DNA of 64,000 nucleotides from Selaginella moellendorffii. Taxonomy: Eukaryota > Streptophyta > Lycopodiopsida > Selaginellales > Selaginellaceae. A program made the position numbers and the translations under genes. Shown here one piece after another: positions 1-12,679 of this stretch (positions are counted from its first letter, which is position 1; the number at the start of each line of letters is the position of its first letter). Below the pieces are notes generated by a model. That model searched no databases. It worked only from the letters and a program-made list of their open reading frames with translations, and had not been told where the DNA came from. The DNA is taken from NCBI RefSeq assembly GCF_000143415.4, contig NW_003314290.1:921586-985585 (forward strand), written 5' to 3'.

Positions 1-43
1 ATTTATTTGCATGTCGTAGCGCAGATTTCTGGAAGATCTTCCC

Positions 44-1312
44 ATGCCGGGTCCCAAGATGAAGCAGCCGGAGCGTGAATCGATCAAGAACGTGTGCCCG
101 AGGCGAGTTCGCGTTGTGTGCTGCGATCCCGATGCCACAGACTCCTCGTCGGGCGAGGAGGATCACCAAGAACAGGGAAAGAAGGCGATGCCTGGATGTG
201 GCAGAGCACGGGTAGACGGCGATCTTGTCGCCGCGACGACGACGATGATCTCCTCGGATAGCGAGGAGGAGAGGGATCTGGCCGTGGTTCCCAGCTACAT
301 TAGCGTCTTTCGAGCGCACGCCATGGCCGATCTCGAGGAGAAGACGCGATATTTCGTGCGGCCGGTGCCCAAGATCGAGCCGGATGCCACCACGGACACC
401 GAGGAGCAGGGATATTTCGCGAAGCCGGCGCCAGCGCCAGCGAAGATCGCGAAGAAATCCGTGAGGAGTAGCAGCAGCAAGAAGCGGAAGATCGTGGAGA
501 GGGACGATGGCCCGCGGCCAAAGTACCGGGGCGTGAGGCAGAGGCCGTGGGGGAAATGGGCGGCGGAGATTCGCGATTTCTCGCGGGGGATTCGAGTGTG
601 GCTGGGGACTTTCGACACTGCCGAGGCGGCGGCGGAGGCCTACGATCGCGCGGCGCGGCGGATGAAAGGGCCGAGCGCGCAGACCAATTTTGGGCTGGAT
701 GGGAGGAGGATCGTGGAGCCGGGCAAGGTAGAGGAGCTCAAGCTCCGGCTCAAGGCAGCGGCGGAGCGCCCGGCGGCGGCGATGGAGCTGGTGTGCCGCA
801 CGAATCGGCAGGAGATCGATGGCATCGACGCGATAGCGATCGAGCCAGCGATCGAGGAGCCAAACAGGAGATTCGTGGAGGAGGAGAGAGATTCGTGCTC
901 GAGCATGGGTGGCAGCGCAATGACGAGGGTCGAGGCGATCAAGAAGGAAGTAACTGATGAGGACGAGGAGGAAGATCTCTCCTCCTCGAGCTGGGATTTG
1001 TTTAGCAGCAGATCCCCGGTCTCGGTTCTTGCGAGCTCCGACCCTTTTGGAGGAGCTTTCTTTTCCGAGTCGATCGAGGAGCTCCAGGGGAGCGATTTGA
1101 GCGAGCTGGCGATGGGGCTGGAGCGTCAGCAAGGAGGCTTGGATGATTTTCCAAGCATTTTTGATGGATCGTCGTTCCGGCTGGACGATCCTCCGGTGGT
1201 GGGCGACATGGATGTGAATCTGGGAGAGCTGGGCGATGAGCTAGACGCGGGCTTTGTCCCGGATTCCTTCGTGGCGATGTTACTCGAAGAGCCTTCGTCT
1301 TCCACTACTTGA
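44..1312 (+). CDS. AP2/ERF transcription factor, cytokinin response factor (CRF) type
   Basis: Single-exon protein of 422 aa. A CRF-like motif lies at residues about 20-40 ([19 protein letters not shown]), followed by a basic stretch (KKRK). One AP2/ERF DNA-binding domain spans about 159-216, with [18 protein letters not shown] and the WLGTF and AAEAYDRAA signatures. The C-terminal half is Ser/Asp/Glu-rich, as in activation regions. In seed plants, CRF (ERF group VI) proteins are nuclear regulators downstream of cytokinin two-component signalling; that role here is inferred from the family. The ATG at 44 is the first in frame. Only 43 bp of upstream sequence is in the window, so the promoter is not visible. 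The single AP2 domain rules out the AP2/ANT class. Confidence 0.9.
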   Translation: MPGPKMKQPERESIKNVCPRRVRVVCCDPDATDSSSGEEDHQEQGKKAMPGCGRARVDGDLVAATTTMISSDSEEERDLAVVPSYISVFRAHAMADLEEKTRYFVRPVPKIEPDATTDTEEQGYFAKPAPAPAKIAKKSVRSSSSKKRKIVERDDGPRPKYRGVRQRPWGKWAAEIRDFSRGIRVWLGTFDTAEAAAEAYDRAARRMKGPSAQTNFGLDGRRIVEPGKVEELKLRLKAAAERPAAAMELVCRTNRQEIDGIDAIAIEPAIEEPNRRFVEEERDSCSSMGGSAMTRVEAIKKEVTDEDEEEDLSSSSWDLFSSRSPVSVLASSDPFGGAFFSESIEELQGSDLSELAMGLERQQGGLDDFPSIFDGSSFRLDDPPVVGDMDVNLGELGDELDAGFVPDSFVAMLLEEPSSSTT

Positions 1313-1631
1313 TAGATTTTTTTTTTCTTTTCTGTGAATAAGTAGCGAAATTTATTATAGCTTTGATTGATAGCTCCTGGTCCGGATTTTGTGAGAGAAG
1401 TTGTAAATAGATTGATTGGAAAAAACAAGCAAAAACGTTTTTAATCTGAGAATGAGACTCAAACCAAAGATCAAGAGTTTCGATCGTATAAAAAGAAAAT
1501 AGATTGATTGTAATCTGAGAATGCAAAGATCAAGAAATTTGATAAGATAGAACGTTTCGTTTCGCCTCCCGCCATGGACGCTTTAAAGAGCTTATAAGAT
1601 TTCCTTTGAGAACCAAGAAGCAAACCAAAAA

Positions 1632-2466
1632 ATGGTGTTTGTTCTCCTTCTCGTGGCTTCTTCCCTGCTCTTCCACGCACAGCGCTCGTCCCCCTCTCGC
1701 CTCGATCTGGCCCTCAAGCTCGATGGTCTCCGGCGCGTCGATGGATCCAACTCACGCGCCACCATCCATGATCTGGGCGATGATCTCGGGGCGATCGAGG
1801 ATCCCAATCCCGGCGATGGCTATAGCTGCAACTTCGAGATGTTCGAGGCGATGGGAGTTTGCAACACCCTCGACTACAAGTCGTGCTGTACGTCCGTCAA
1901 GACGGCGCTCTACGGAGGCTGCCTGTGCACCACCGTCTTCCAGGACTACATCCGCTACTGCATCCAAGTCACCCGCGAGCTCAACGAGTACCTGGACGAG
2001 AACTGCGTCCCCGACCAGAGTAAGATCGACCAGGTCCTGTGCTACCACAATCTCACGTATCACGAACGCCATGACCCCGGCGGTAAGTTCTTCCTGCTTT
2101 TGGCATGGTTTTCCCTGCTTTCCTGCGGCTGACTTTGGCTTCTCTGCAGTGTTTTCTATCTGTCCGCTCGTTTCTCTGACCCCGTCTTCGTCCCCGGACC
2201 CCGACGACCGCGTCTCGCCCTGGCAGTGGTTCTGGAACACCTCTGGAACGCTTCCGCCACCACCACCAGATGGGAGTTCGTCTTCTCCTCCGAGTGGGAA
2301 TCCTCCTCCTGGCGATGAAGGTGGACACGGTCAAGTGACGGGCCAGACTTCTGGGGGATCTGAGCTGTCCGATACTGGGAGTCCACCAGCAACAGCGTCG
2401 AGCTCGTTGTCATTGGCTCCAGCAGCACAAGTTCTCCTTTTGGTGATGTGTGTCGTGGCTTTGTAG
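1632..2466 (+). CDS. GPI-anchored non-specific lipid transfer protein (LTPG type)
   Basis: Two exons, 1632-2082 and 2150-2466, separated by a 67-bp GT-AG intron, give 255 aa. The first 17 residues or so form a hydrophobic signal peptide. Residues about 62-135 hold the eight-cysteine pattern of plant lipid transfer proteins: C-x10-C-x7-CC-x10-CxC-x10-C-x14-C. A Pro/Ser/Gly-rich linker follows, and the last 15 or so residues are hydrophobic (AAQVLLLVMCVVAL), as expected for GPI attachment. LTPGs act at the outer plasma membrane and cell wall in cuticular lipid export. One extra Cys follows the motif. The exact lipid ligand cannot be told from sequence. Confidence 0.8.
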
Positions 2467-2653
2467 GCCACCTAGAGTTATAGCCCCTGTGACTGAGATT
2501 CCAGTTTTAACGAGGCTTGATTCGTACGAAGCTGTCCAGCTGACCAGAAAGCTGCTCTACTTGCCCGCTCTTTGCTGATTAACCGCTTACGTGAACACTC
2601 GACGCACAGGTGCATAGGCACACTGTAACAGAGAAGTTAGAACGAAGGAAGTT

Positions 2654-3718
2654 TCACGCAAAAAGACTCTCACCAAAGGACTGTACGAGTCCGACGCCTT
2701 GAGTCTTCTTCTCCGCGGCAGTGGCGTTGCCAGCTTCGTCCATCTGAGCGTCCACGACATGCCGCATTTGGCCCAGCTTCTTCTGCGCTAGATTTGAAGC
2801 CGTGTCGAGTGACTTCTCTCCAGCAGACCCCTGTCCAAACACAGACTTGACAGTCCCCAAAACACCGCCACCATGCTGTTCTTGCTGTTGCTGCGGTTGC
2901 TCCTGCTGCTGTTCTCCCTGTTGATTATCTTGCGTCCCTTTGTTCTTCTCCTTCCCTGCCAACTTGGCGCCAACCTTGAAATAACCCAGCGGACTCTTTT
3001 TTCTCTTTTGAGGCTGGTGAGGAGGATGGGGTTGATGCCCGTGAGCTGCCCTGTGCTCGTTTAATAGGTGCTGCTTAGGATGGTGGCTCGATCCTTCTGC
3101 CTCGTCGGACCAGTCCTCCTCTTCCATTTCACTGAAATCACTAAAGTCTGGAATATGATGCTGCTGATTTTTCTCGTTTACATCCGAGTGCTCTTGTTGT
3201 CTAGAATTCGAGTGCTCTTGCTGATGTCTTTCAGACTCCCCTGCGCCACCATGGTGGATCTTCTCAGCAACCTTGTGAGCTGCGTCGTGAAATGCCTTTT
3301 CGTCCTTGGCCAGCCTCTTCACTCCTTCCAACACATCCTTGCTTTCCTGCTGGACCACCTTGCTAACCGTGTGCTTGGCCTGATCTAGCATTTCTTTAGC
3401 TTCCTCCTGTACCGCGGGCTTCTTTCCCTCCAACTTTTCCGTCTTTTCCTTGGCGGTTGAGAAATACGGAGCTAGCTTCCCCTGTCCTTTGCCAACAATC
3501 TCACCAGCTTGTTGCTTTAAATCATTGGCCTTGTCTCTCACAGACTTCCCTTTGTTCTGACCATCGTCCTTGACAGCGTTTTTCACATCGTCGGTAGTCT
3601 TCTTGACCTGCTCAGCCCTGCAACGAGTCAAAAGCTTAGAAAACGAGCGGGGGAAGGAGACAGCTTACGGTTTTTCTTTCTCATATTCACCGTATTCATC
3701 ATCGTCGCTCGGAGCCAT
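2654..3718 (-). CDS. LEA-like hydrophilic disordered protein, Gln/His-rich
   Basis: Exons on the minus strand are 3718-3669 and 3617-2654 (337 aa), starting MAPSDDDEYGEYEKEK. There is no hydrophobic segment. Lys/Glu/Ala/Gln-rich amphipathic stretches (KANDLKQQAGEIVGKGQGKLAPYF, AKEMLDQAKHTVSKVV) resemble group 3/4 LEA repeats, which fold on drying to protect membranes and proteins. The middle is His/Gln-rich and acidic. The C-terminal part (LGTVKSVFGQGSAGEKSLDTASNLAQKKLGQM) is again helix-prone. A possible extra donor near the stop (GGTGAG at about 2666-2671) could change the last few residues. I do not recognise a precise family, so desiccation protection is inferred from composition. Confidence 0.6.
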
Positions 3719-4031
3719 GAGCTCCTCAGGACAGTCTTGAAAGTGATCAATTGTGATCCCGCTTGGACGGATCCTAGACGAAAATCAGAAGCTTCCACCA
3801 AGTGCTCACTCACTCACCTAGAAGCGGATTCTCCGCGGATGCGCGCTTCGGTAGTTTTTAAAAAACAAAAGCGGAATATACCTGCAGCGTCAGTTAAAGG
3901 AAGAAAAAAAACAAGTGTTAATAGAAAGGAGCATCTATATAAGAGAGGAAGAGAGGAACATTATTATCCACATCGCCAAAAAAGATAACCTTCTTCGTAC
4001 GTAAAGTCGTGTCGATCGAAGATTGCTAAGC

Positions 4032-6229
<2,198 letters not shown>

Positions 6230-8202
6230 ATGGAGCTGCTGTTGCTGCCGCAAGAAAGCGGAATGGTCGGCGTGGGGCTCTGCGAGGAGGTAGGCTGGAA
6301 TTTTTTGGTTCTTTTTAGTCTTTGGAGTCGGTTTCATCCGATAGCGCACTGCATTTTCTCTTTTGTTCTCTTGCTGTTAGCGCGGAAATCCGCGCTTAGC
6401 GATGGGTGTTTTGCATGGCCTCGTGCCTGGAAATTCGTGCAAAGTCCTTGCGCTTTATTCTTCACTGTATGCTTTTCCTTCCTCTGATTTCTTCCAGAGG
6501 TGGATCTTTCGCTAAGTTTCTACTGAACTTGCGATTTATCGACAATGCTGTCTTTTTTGCGTTTCTTCGTGGTTTCGATCGAAGTCGATGGATTTCTGTG
6601 CTTAAGCTGATGTTTTCGTTTTAAGTGATCATCCATTTACGTTTTTCTCGCTCTTGCTTTTGTTAGTTCTTCCCATTATTGTCAAGCTTAAGAGTCGAAT
6701 GTCAAGTTCTTCTCACTCACGCATTTACCTTTTTGCCTCTTTTGCTTTGTTGGTGTTTTTTTCTTTCATTTTTCCCTTGCAAAATAGGCTTCCAGCGTTC
6801 GCTTTCACTGGCCTTGTTCTTTGGCGAGTGAGTGCAGTAGTGTGCAGACCTTGCCCAGCAGCACTATCGTCGAACTAGTCTTAGTGATGACACTGTCTGC
6901 GGCTGGAATAATGCTGCAACTGGCCTCTGCAAGTGGCTAGATGTGTCTTGTTGCTGCAGCTCCCATTTATATTCGAGTCTCATATATGTCCGTGAATTTC
7001 CTCCTCCAAATTCCTCGTTTCCAGTGATTTTCTCTTCTCGATAAGTCTTTTTTCTCCTTTTTTTTTCTTTTTTTCCCGTGCTTGGCACTGCTGCTGCTGT
7101 TCCTGGTTGCATGCCTTCTCAGATTTGTGATGATGATGATGCTAGCGCCGCTCTGAACTGAAGTCCAGAAGCTCGTCCAGCGTCCTTGACAGCACTAACA
7201 GCATTAACAGTTGTTCAGCTTGCGCAGGCACAGGCACGTCCGTCCGTCCGGTTGAGTGTGAGTTGTGAGGAGCAAACGACCAATTGCAACGGAGAGAAGG
7301 GGTCCCCTCCTCTCCTGGTAGCTGTAGCCTGGTGTGCGGGCAAACGGCGAAACTTGCGCTGCGCGCGATCTGGAGGCTATTGTGATATCATTGTAAGTAT
7401 ATAGATTTTGGACCGAACTTGGTTTCTTGGATACTCCCTCTTCCGGATTTTTCTCTTTCTCCCTCTCATTCTCTACTCGTTTCTGTGTCTGTTCCTTCTT
7501 CTTCTTGCTTTCCTTTGTGCTCCAGGAGTCTTTGCAATTCACTGTCTGCGTTTCTCGCCTTCGTGCTTCCTGTGTTCGTGTTCTTTCTTCGTGTTCTTTC
7601 TTCTGTTTCTTTCCTTGGCGAGAACTAAATGGCTAATTCGCTTCGGTGTGTGGTGTGTGCAGGTGGTTTTAGTTGTGAAGCAAGACGTAAGCCAGGGAGT
7701 GATAAGGTAACAATTTTTGGTTGCTGAAGAACACTTGTGGATAAGGTCGCTGCAAATGCATTCTTTCTGCTTCTTCTTTTCTCTCTTTCTCGCTGCTCTA
7801 GTCTTTCTTTTGCTGTCTCTCGCTGAACTATAAGGCTTTTCCAGATCTGTAGTCTCCACTCTAGAGTAATTCGAGTTTCTGTACAAGAGATTCTCAAGTC
7901 GGAGCTGAAATGAATGCTAGCTAGTATAGTTCGTTTTCTTGTAGATGCAAGCATGGGAATCTTTAATGGTGTCTTGCGTTTTCAAACAGTCTTCCTAGCT
8001 AGGCGTACAATTCAGAAGGTTTTGGAAGCTCCTCTATGACTGAGATTGTTGGTCTCTTTCTCTTTTGCAGATTATCAGTCCAAGGCCTACTGCTATGCTG
8101 TTGGAGTTGGACTTACGGAGTCCGAGGATGATTTTCTCGGGTAAAGGGAGGGGAAACAGATCTGTCAGGGATGAACTTACTTCCGTGGGGCACAGGAAGT
8201 GA
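6230..8202 (+). other. Possible spliced upstream ORF (63 codons) in the TCP leader
   Basis: An ATG at 6230 opens 20 codons (MELLLLPQESGMVGVGLCEE) ending at a GAG/gtaggc donor at 6289. The strong acceptor tctcttttgcag at 8059-8070 is in the same phase and continues 44 codons to TGA at 8200-8202, 133 bp before the probable TCP start. The 1.78-kb interval between is pyrimidine-rich and lacks coding signal, as expected of a leader intron. No homology is recognised. This is a reading-frame inference; other splice choices are possible. Confidence 0.3.
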
Positions 8203-8335
8203 AGTGGTGAGAGGAAACTCCGCTGGGCAGCAGTAATTTCTCAACAAGGCAGCAGGTCCCGGAAGAACTTGTCAACGCTCGCTGATATGCTGTAGCAGAA
8301 TGATATCACTGATCACATTTGTGGAGCTGAGAAGT

Positions 8336-8524
8336 ATGGAAGGCCACAAGCGACCCCGCAACGGTACCAGTGGCCCAAATTTCGTGGATGATGAAGAGCG
8401 TGGTCGAAGCAGCAACAGCAATAATACGCTAGTGGGAATCCGCTCTGAGATTCTCAAGGAAGAAGGTGGAGTTCCAGGTGATTATTGCTACGCAGATGTT
8501 CCAGAAGTGGATGGAATCCGCCTC

Positions 8525-8563
<39 letters not shown>

Positions 8564-9686
8564 GAACATGACAGCAGTAAAAGTTTTCCAGACTATGGAC
8601 ACATGCTCGGACCGGTTTCTACGATGAGCAGCGAGTATAGAAGGATGGGCCAATGGAACAGTGAGTCGCTTTCTTCTGACTACCCGGACAAGTATAAACG
8701 ACTTGGGGGCGGTGTTCCAGAGGCCGGGCTGGACGAAAGAAGAGTTCGTAGCAGGCCCGAAGCTTCAGTCCTGTCAAATCTTCTGGGGCGGCGCGACGAT
8801 CAAACCGAGCTCCACATGAACATATCTGCTCGGACTTTGAGGCCCTCGGGAGGTAAGGATCGGCACAGCAAGGTCTTCACGGCCAAAGGGCCGAGGGACC
8901 GGAGAGTTCGGCTGTCCGTTTCCACAGCCATCCAGTTTTACGACGTCCAGGACAGGCTCGGCTACGACCAACCAAGCAAGGCCGTGGAATGGTTGATGAA
9001 AAAGGCCAAGAATGCCATCGACGAGCTGTCGCAGATACCACTCCCCGGAATCGACAGGCTCACGCTTCCGAGCTCGTCTTACAACACCGCTCTCGGGTTC
9101 GGATACTCCGGGTCGGGGGCACTCTCGGCTTCTAACGAAAGTGGTGGTGGCCACTTCTCGTTAGAGAGAGGAGGAGCATCGTTTAGCTCAGGCTCGGACA
9201 TGCAACTTAAGGGAGTTATACAGCAGGCGAGCCTTGTTAGCGATCAGGAGCTGGAGAACCAGAGCCCCGAGCTCAAGGTGTGCTCGAGCTCCGCCCGCGA
9301 CCATCAAGCGGTTGACGAGAGCGACGCATTTCCGAGACAGAGACCTGGTGAGGACCTTGGAGCAGACATAACCATGTCAGTTGGAGAAGGTAGCTCAACA
9401 AGAACAGGCCGGGAAGTTGGAGCTCATGCGAGTATAGCTCCTTTCAATTCTGGTCATATCTCTGCACACACCGCCATGCCGGCCACAAGTTGCCAGTTGC
9501 AGCAGCAGCAGCGAGACTGGAAGAACTTTCTGCATCCGGGCAGCTATAGTCTGTACGAAGATCCGTGCTCAAGTTTGGCTCACACTGATCATCGGCATCA
9601 TCATCATCACCATCACGAGCAGCAACAGCAGCATCACCAGCACAGACTGGAACTATTTCAAACTCCGGTCGGGCCAGCCGTGCAGT

Positions 9687-9717
<31 letters not shown>

Positions 9718-10153
9718 CAATCACCAGCAGACGTCGCTAATCACGGTCCAGCAGACTTACTTGCAGCAACAGGAGTTTCTCCACAACTCGAGCTTGCTCC
9801 CGTTCGTCACTACCGCCAGCGCTCAGGGAAACTCAACAGGATCAAACGCAAAGCCAGCTCTGGATCAATTCCATTCTTTGAAGATAGCCTCTCCAGCAGC
9901 GATAAGTCCAACAGAGAAGCCCGGAAGCGTGCCCTCTACAGCACTGAGATTTCCCAGCAGCTTTCTCGCCTCACCATTAGTTTCGTCGTCTTCGTCACCA
10001 AATCCCGAGCTCTTTGTTTCTCCAAAGCTCCAGCAGCAGCAGCAGCAGCAGGAACCACATCCATCGCTGCAGTTTGATTCGTCGCAAGCGTTCCCAGCGA
10101 AATTCCAAGGCCTGGAAGAACAGCTTCGAAGAGGGAGCAAGAGAAGAGACTAA
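8336..10153 (+). CDS. TCP transcription factor, class II CIN type
   Basis: One coding exon. I prefer the ATG at 8336 ([10 protein letters not shown], 605 aa); an in-frame ATG at 8300 would add 12 residues. The TCP bHLH-like DNA-binding domain is at about 178-236: [53 protein letters not shown], with the class II basic region. No R domain is visible. Downstream lie long low-complexity tracts: pure Gln runs, a His run and Ser-rich segments. CIN-type TCPs repress cell proliferation in lateral organs of flowering plants. A convincing miR319 site was not found. A polyadenylation-like AATAAA lies at 10180-10185. Confidence 0.92.
8527..8563 (+). repeat. CAG/CAA repeat encoding polyglutamine in TCP
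   Basis: An almost pure run of about 12 CAG/CAA codons inside the TCP coding exon. Similar runs recur at about 9689-9717 and 10031-10050, and a CAT/CAC histidine run at about 9597-9618. Such tracts are prone to length change. Confidence 0.85.
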
Positions 10154-10696
10154 ACGTCCGTGTATATGATTATCTTAAAGAATAAATTGCTATTAGCAAA
10201 TTTAGGGCTCCTGTGTGTCTTGCCAAGGGGAAAGGGAAAATGCGGAAGGATCTGAAGGAGCAGCTGCGAGATTATCAGCTCCAATCTGCCAATCGCTGGG
10301 CATCCATCTCATTTTTCTCTTCCACATCTAACATTTCTTCCAGGTGAGGCTCCCCATTTTGATTGAGTGATAAAATCTCCAACTATTAACAGCCCTGGGA
10401 AGCTACCACTCAAAGTTTTCCTCTTCTTGTGCTGTAAATTTCTTGTGTTGTGTGTTGTAGCTCTGTGCTGTGGGTATGTGAGAATCTCTGGAGCTTTTGG
10501 AGGTCTGGGCATTTTATTTCTACTCCTGTTCTTCACACACTCTCCTGGCAAAAGAAAAACTACAAGGATGCTTCCTCTGTAAATTTTGGAACAGTCGGCA
10601 AAAATGATAGTAAAATCAGATGTTCATGACAAAGTTTTTTATTTTACAAAAAAAATGTTTTTTCCGGGACAAAATTTACCTTTTGCTGGTGATTTT
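10154..10696. other. 3' intergenic space between TCP and complex I gene
   Basis: AT-rich tail-to-tail spacer holding the TCP 3' UTR with AATAAA at 10180-10185 and the presumed 3' UTR of the minus-strand gene. No coding potential seen. Confidence 0.5.
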
Positions 10697-12610
10697 TCAC
10701 AAACGGAATTGTCCCATGTGTGGACCACCCTCTCTGTAGTAGAAGAGGTACTCGGTCGCCAGGCCTCCAAGAGGTCTGGGTTTGATCCCCAGCTCTTCGA
10801 ACGTTAGAGCTAGCACAGAACAATCAAAAAAGGAAAAAAACTTAGTTCCTCGGAGTGAGATTCACTCGTTCTAGCGTTACCGTCGGGAGAGACGACTTGA
10901 TCCACTTTGAGAGAATCGATGTAGTGACGGTAGCACGGCCATAGCTGTGGGAGTGGCACGGGTACTCTCTTGAAGAAGAACTCTCGGACGCGGGACACGG
11001 CCTGGATGGAGAAACCACGAGTTACAAAGAAGAAGAAGAAGACGATGCTTCGTCTCTGTACCTCGGCTAGCGGCAATGGAATGTTGATTATCCGCGGTTT
11101 CTCGCGAAGAACTTCAAACATCCACAGAAGCTGGAAAGGATTGCAGTTTTTTTAGAGCTGGTGATTGTAGAATAGGAGGAGGTCGAACTTACGAGCTCGT
11201 GAATCGTGTAAACATCCGGTCCCCCGAGTTCATAGACTTTCCCGACGTGAATACCTTCTTTTTCTTTCACTGCGGCTAGAAAAGCAGCTGCGACGTCAAG
11301 GACACAAACCGGTTGAACCCTGCGACAAAAGTTTTAGAGCAAGCTTCGGCGCACGACGTTTGGTTACCTTGTTTTGCCATCGAAAAACATTGGAACATTG
11401 GGCCAGAACTTTGCCTTCGTGGCAAATCTGTTAAGGAACTTGTCGTGGTAGCCGAACATACTCGCGGGTCGCATAATAGTAGCCTGAAGGTTTACAACAG
11501 ACAAACTCTAAAACCCTGAAAAGGAAACAGTTTGGCAAACCTCAGGAAATTCCTGTCTGACTGCTTCTTCTCCCAGGGCCTTTGTTCTATGCTGTTTGGA
11601 AGGAGAGTTCTCGTCCGCACCGACGCACGACGTATGGATATATCGCACGATCCCACCGTGCTCTTTCGATATCTGTGAAAGCAAGCTCTCTTGACAACTC
11701 ATTCAAGACACGAAGAAACAGCACTGTGAAATACCCGAGCAATACGTTGTGCAATATCAATGTTGACCTCCTCGAAACCGTAGTTACGAGTTTCGTATTC
11801 TCTTCCTGTCGATATAGCGAATAAATAACTTCCTGTCAAGTTCTAGATATCGAATGTAAAAGGAAGCACTGACCAATCAAGTTGATGACAACGTTGGATT
11901 TCGCAATGGCAGCGCGTATGGCATCTTCATCCCGGATATTACACACAAACGGCACGATCTGACCTTCAAGTTAAAGGCATAAACTCGAAATGCAAAAGCT
12001 TGAGAGCAAACGAGATTACCTGACCGAGATCACCCATCACTTTTAGATGTCGAGGCTTATCCTCCAGCCCCCTGTATGGTATCATACACTGTGCTCCAAT
12101 CTTTGCTAGAGACAGAGTAAAAAACCATCTAGACCGAATGATAGAAAGAAACGCCAGTAGCATACCGAGGTTGTTCACCACTGCCCGTCCCAGCATTCCA
12201 GTCGATCCAAAGATGGTCACGATGAATCCCCTGCGAGCGAAACCGTAAAGACTTTGCTGGATGATCGATAGAACTTACGTAGCTGCCGAGAGACCCCCGG
12301 CGGTCTTGACAACCAGCGGAGTTCCTCCCCTCGTCGCCAGGTTGAAAGCGTGGCGCACTCCTGGACTGGATTCTACAAGCGAAACACTAGTCTTAGAACA
12401 AGCTCCAGCTTTAAGACTTGGAACTAGTTCCTAGAATCTACATTCCGCGACTAGATGGAAAACAAAGGGAGAGTATCACTCACCGCGCTGATCTAAGTAG
12501 GGATCGAGCACTCCACGCGATGCTGGAAGGCCTCGGACGAGGAAATCCAGCGCCTGCGCTTGACAGGCGCTTGCTCCCCGCCGTAGCGCCCTCACGGACG
12601 AAGACGCCAT
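10697..12610 (-). CDS. NADH dehydrogenase (complex I) 39-kDa subunit, NDUFA9-like
   Basis: Twelve exons (12610-12484, 12372-12279, 12230-12166, 12105-12020, 11958-11874, 11805-11735, 11672-11541, 11483-11368, 11319-11193, 11130-11062, 11001-10881, 10794-10697) give 396 aa. The N terminus is Arg/Ala-rich, suited to mitochondrial import. A Rossmann nucleotide-binding motif follows (IVTIFGSTGMLGRAVVNNL), then family blocks VINLIGREYETRNYGFEEVN, ISKEHGGIVRYIHTSCVGA, YELGGPDVYTIHEL and the terminal ELGIKPRPLGGLATEYLFYYREGGP. This is an extended SDR-like accessory subunit of mitochondrial complex I that binds NADPH and aids stability. It starts 69 bp from the divergent PPR gene. Confidence 0.9.
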
Positions 12611-12679
12611 AGCTCAAAGCTACCTAGGGTTCTTCCCAAATATTATAAAGGGGAAAAGCCCCAAATCCCCTCCAAATGA
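12611..12679. promoter_or_regulatory. 69-bp divergent spacer, complex I subunit / PPR gene
   Basis: Only 69 bp lie between the two start codons on opposite strands. The spacer contains AATATTATAAAGG, a TATA-like stretch. Leaders and promoter elements must overlap here or extend into the neighbouring coding sequence. A shared bidirectional promoter is inferred. Confidence 0.6.

Noticed and set aside
7285-7320. GGGGTCCCC-like sequence resembling a miR319 target upstream of the TCP gene
   Set aside because: The 3' half does not match the CIN-TCP target (no TTCAGTCCA), and it lies in presumed leader or intron sequence, so pairing would be poor.
10740-10805. tRNA T-arm look-alike (GGTTTGATCCCC with flanking complementary stems)
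   Set aside because: It falls inside the last coding exon of the complex I subunit, where the protein sequence is conserved, and no acceptor or anticodon stem can be drawn.
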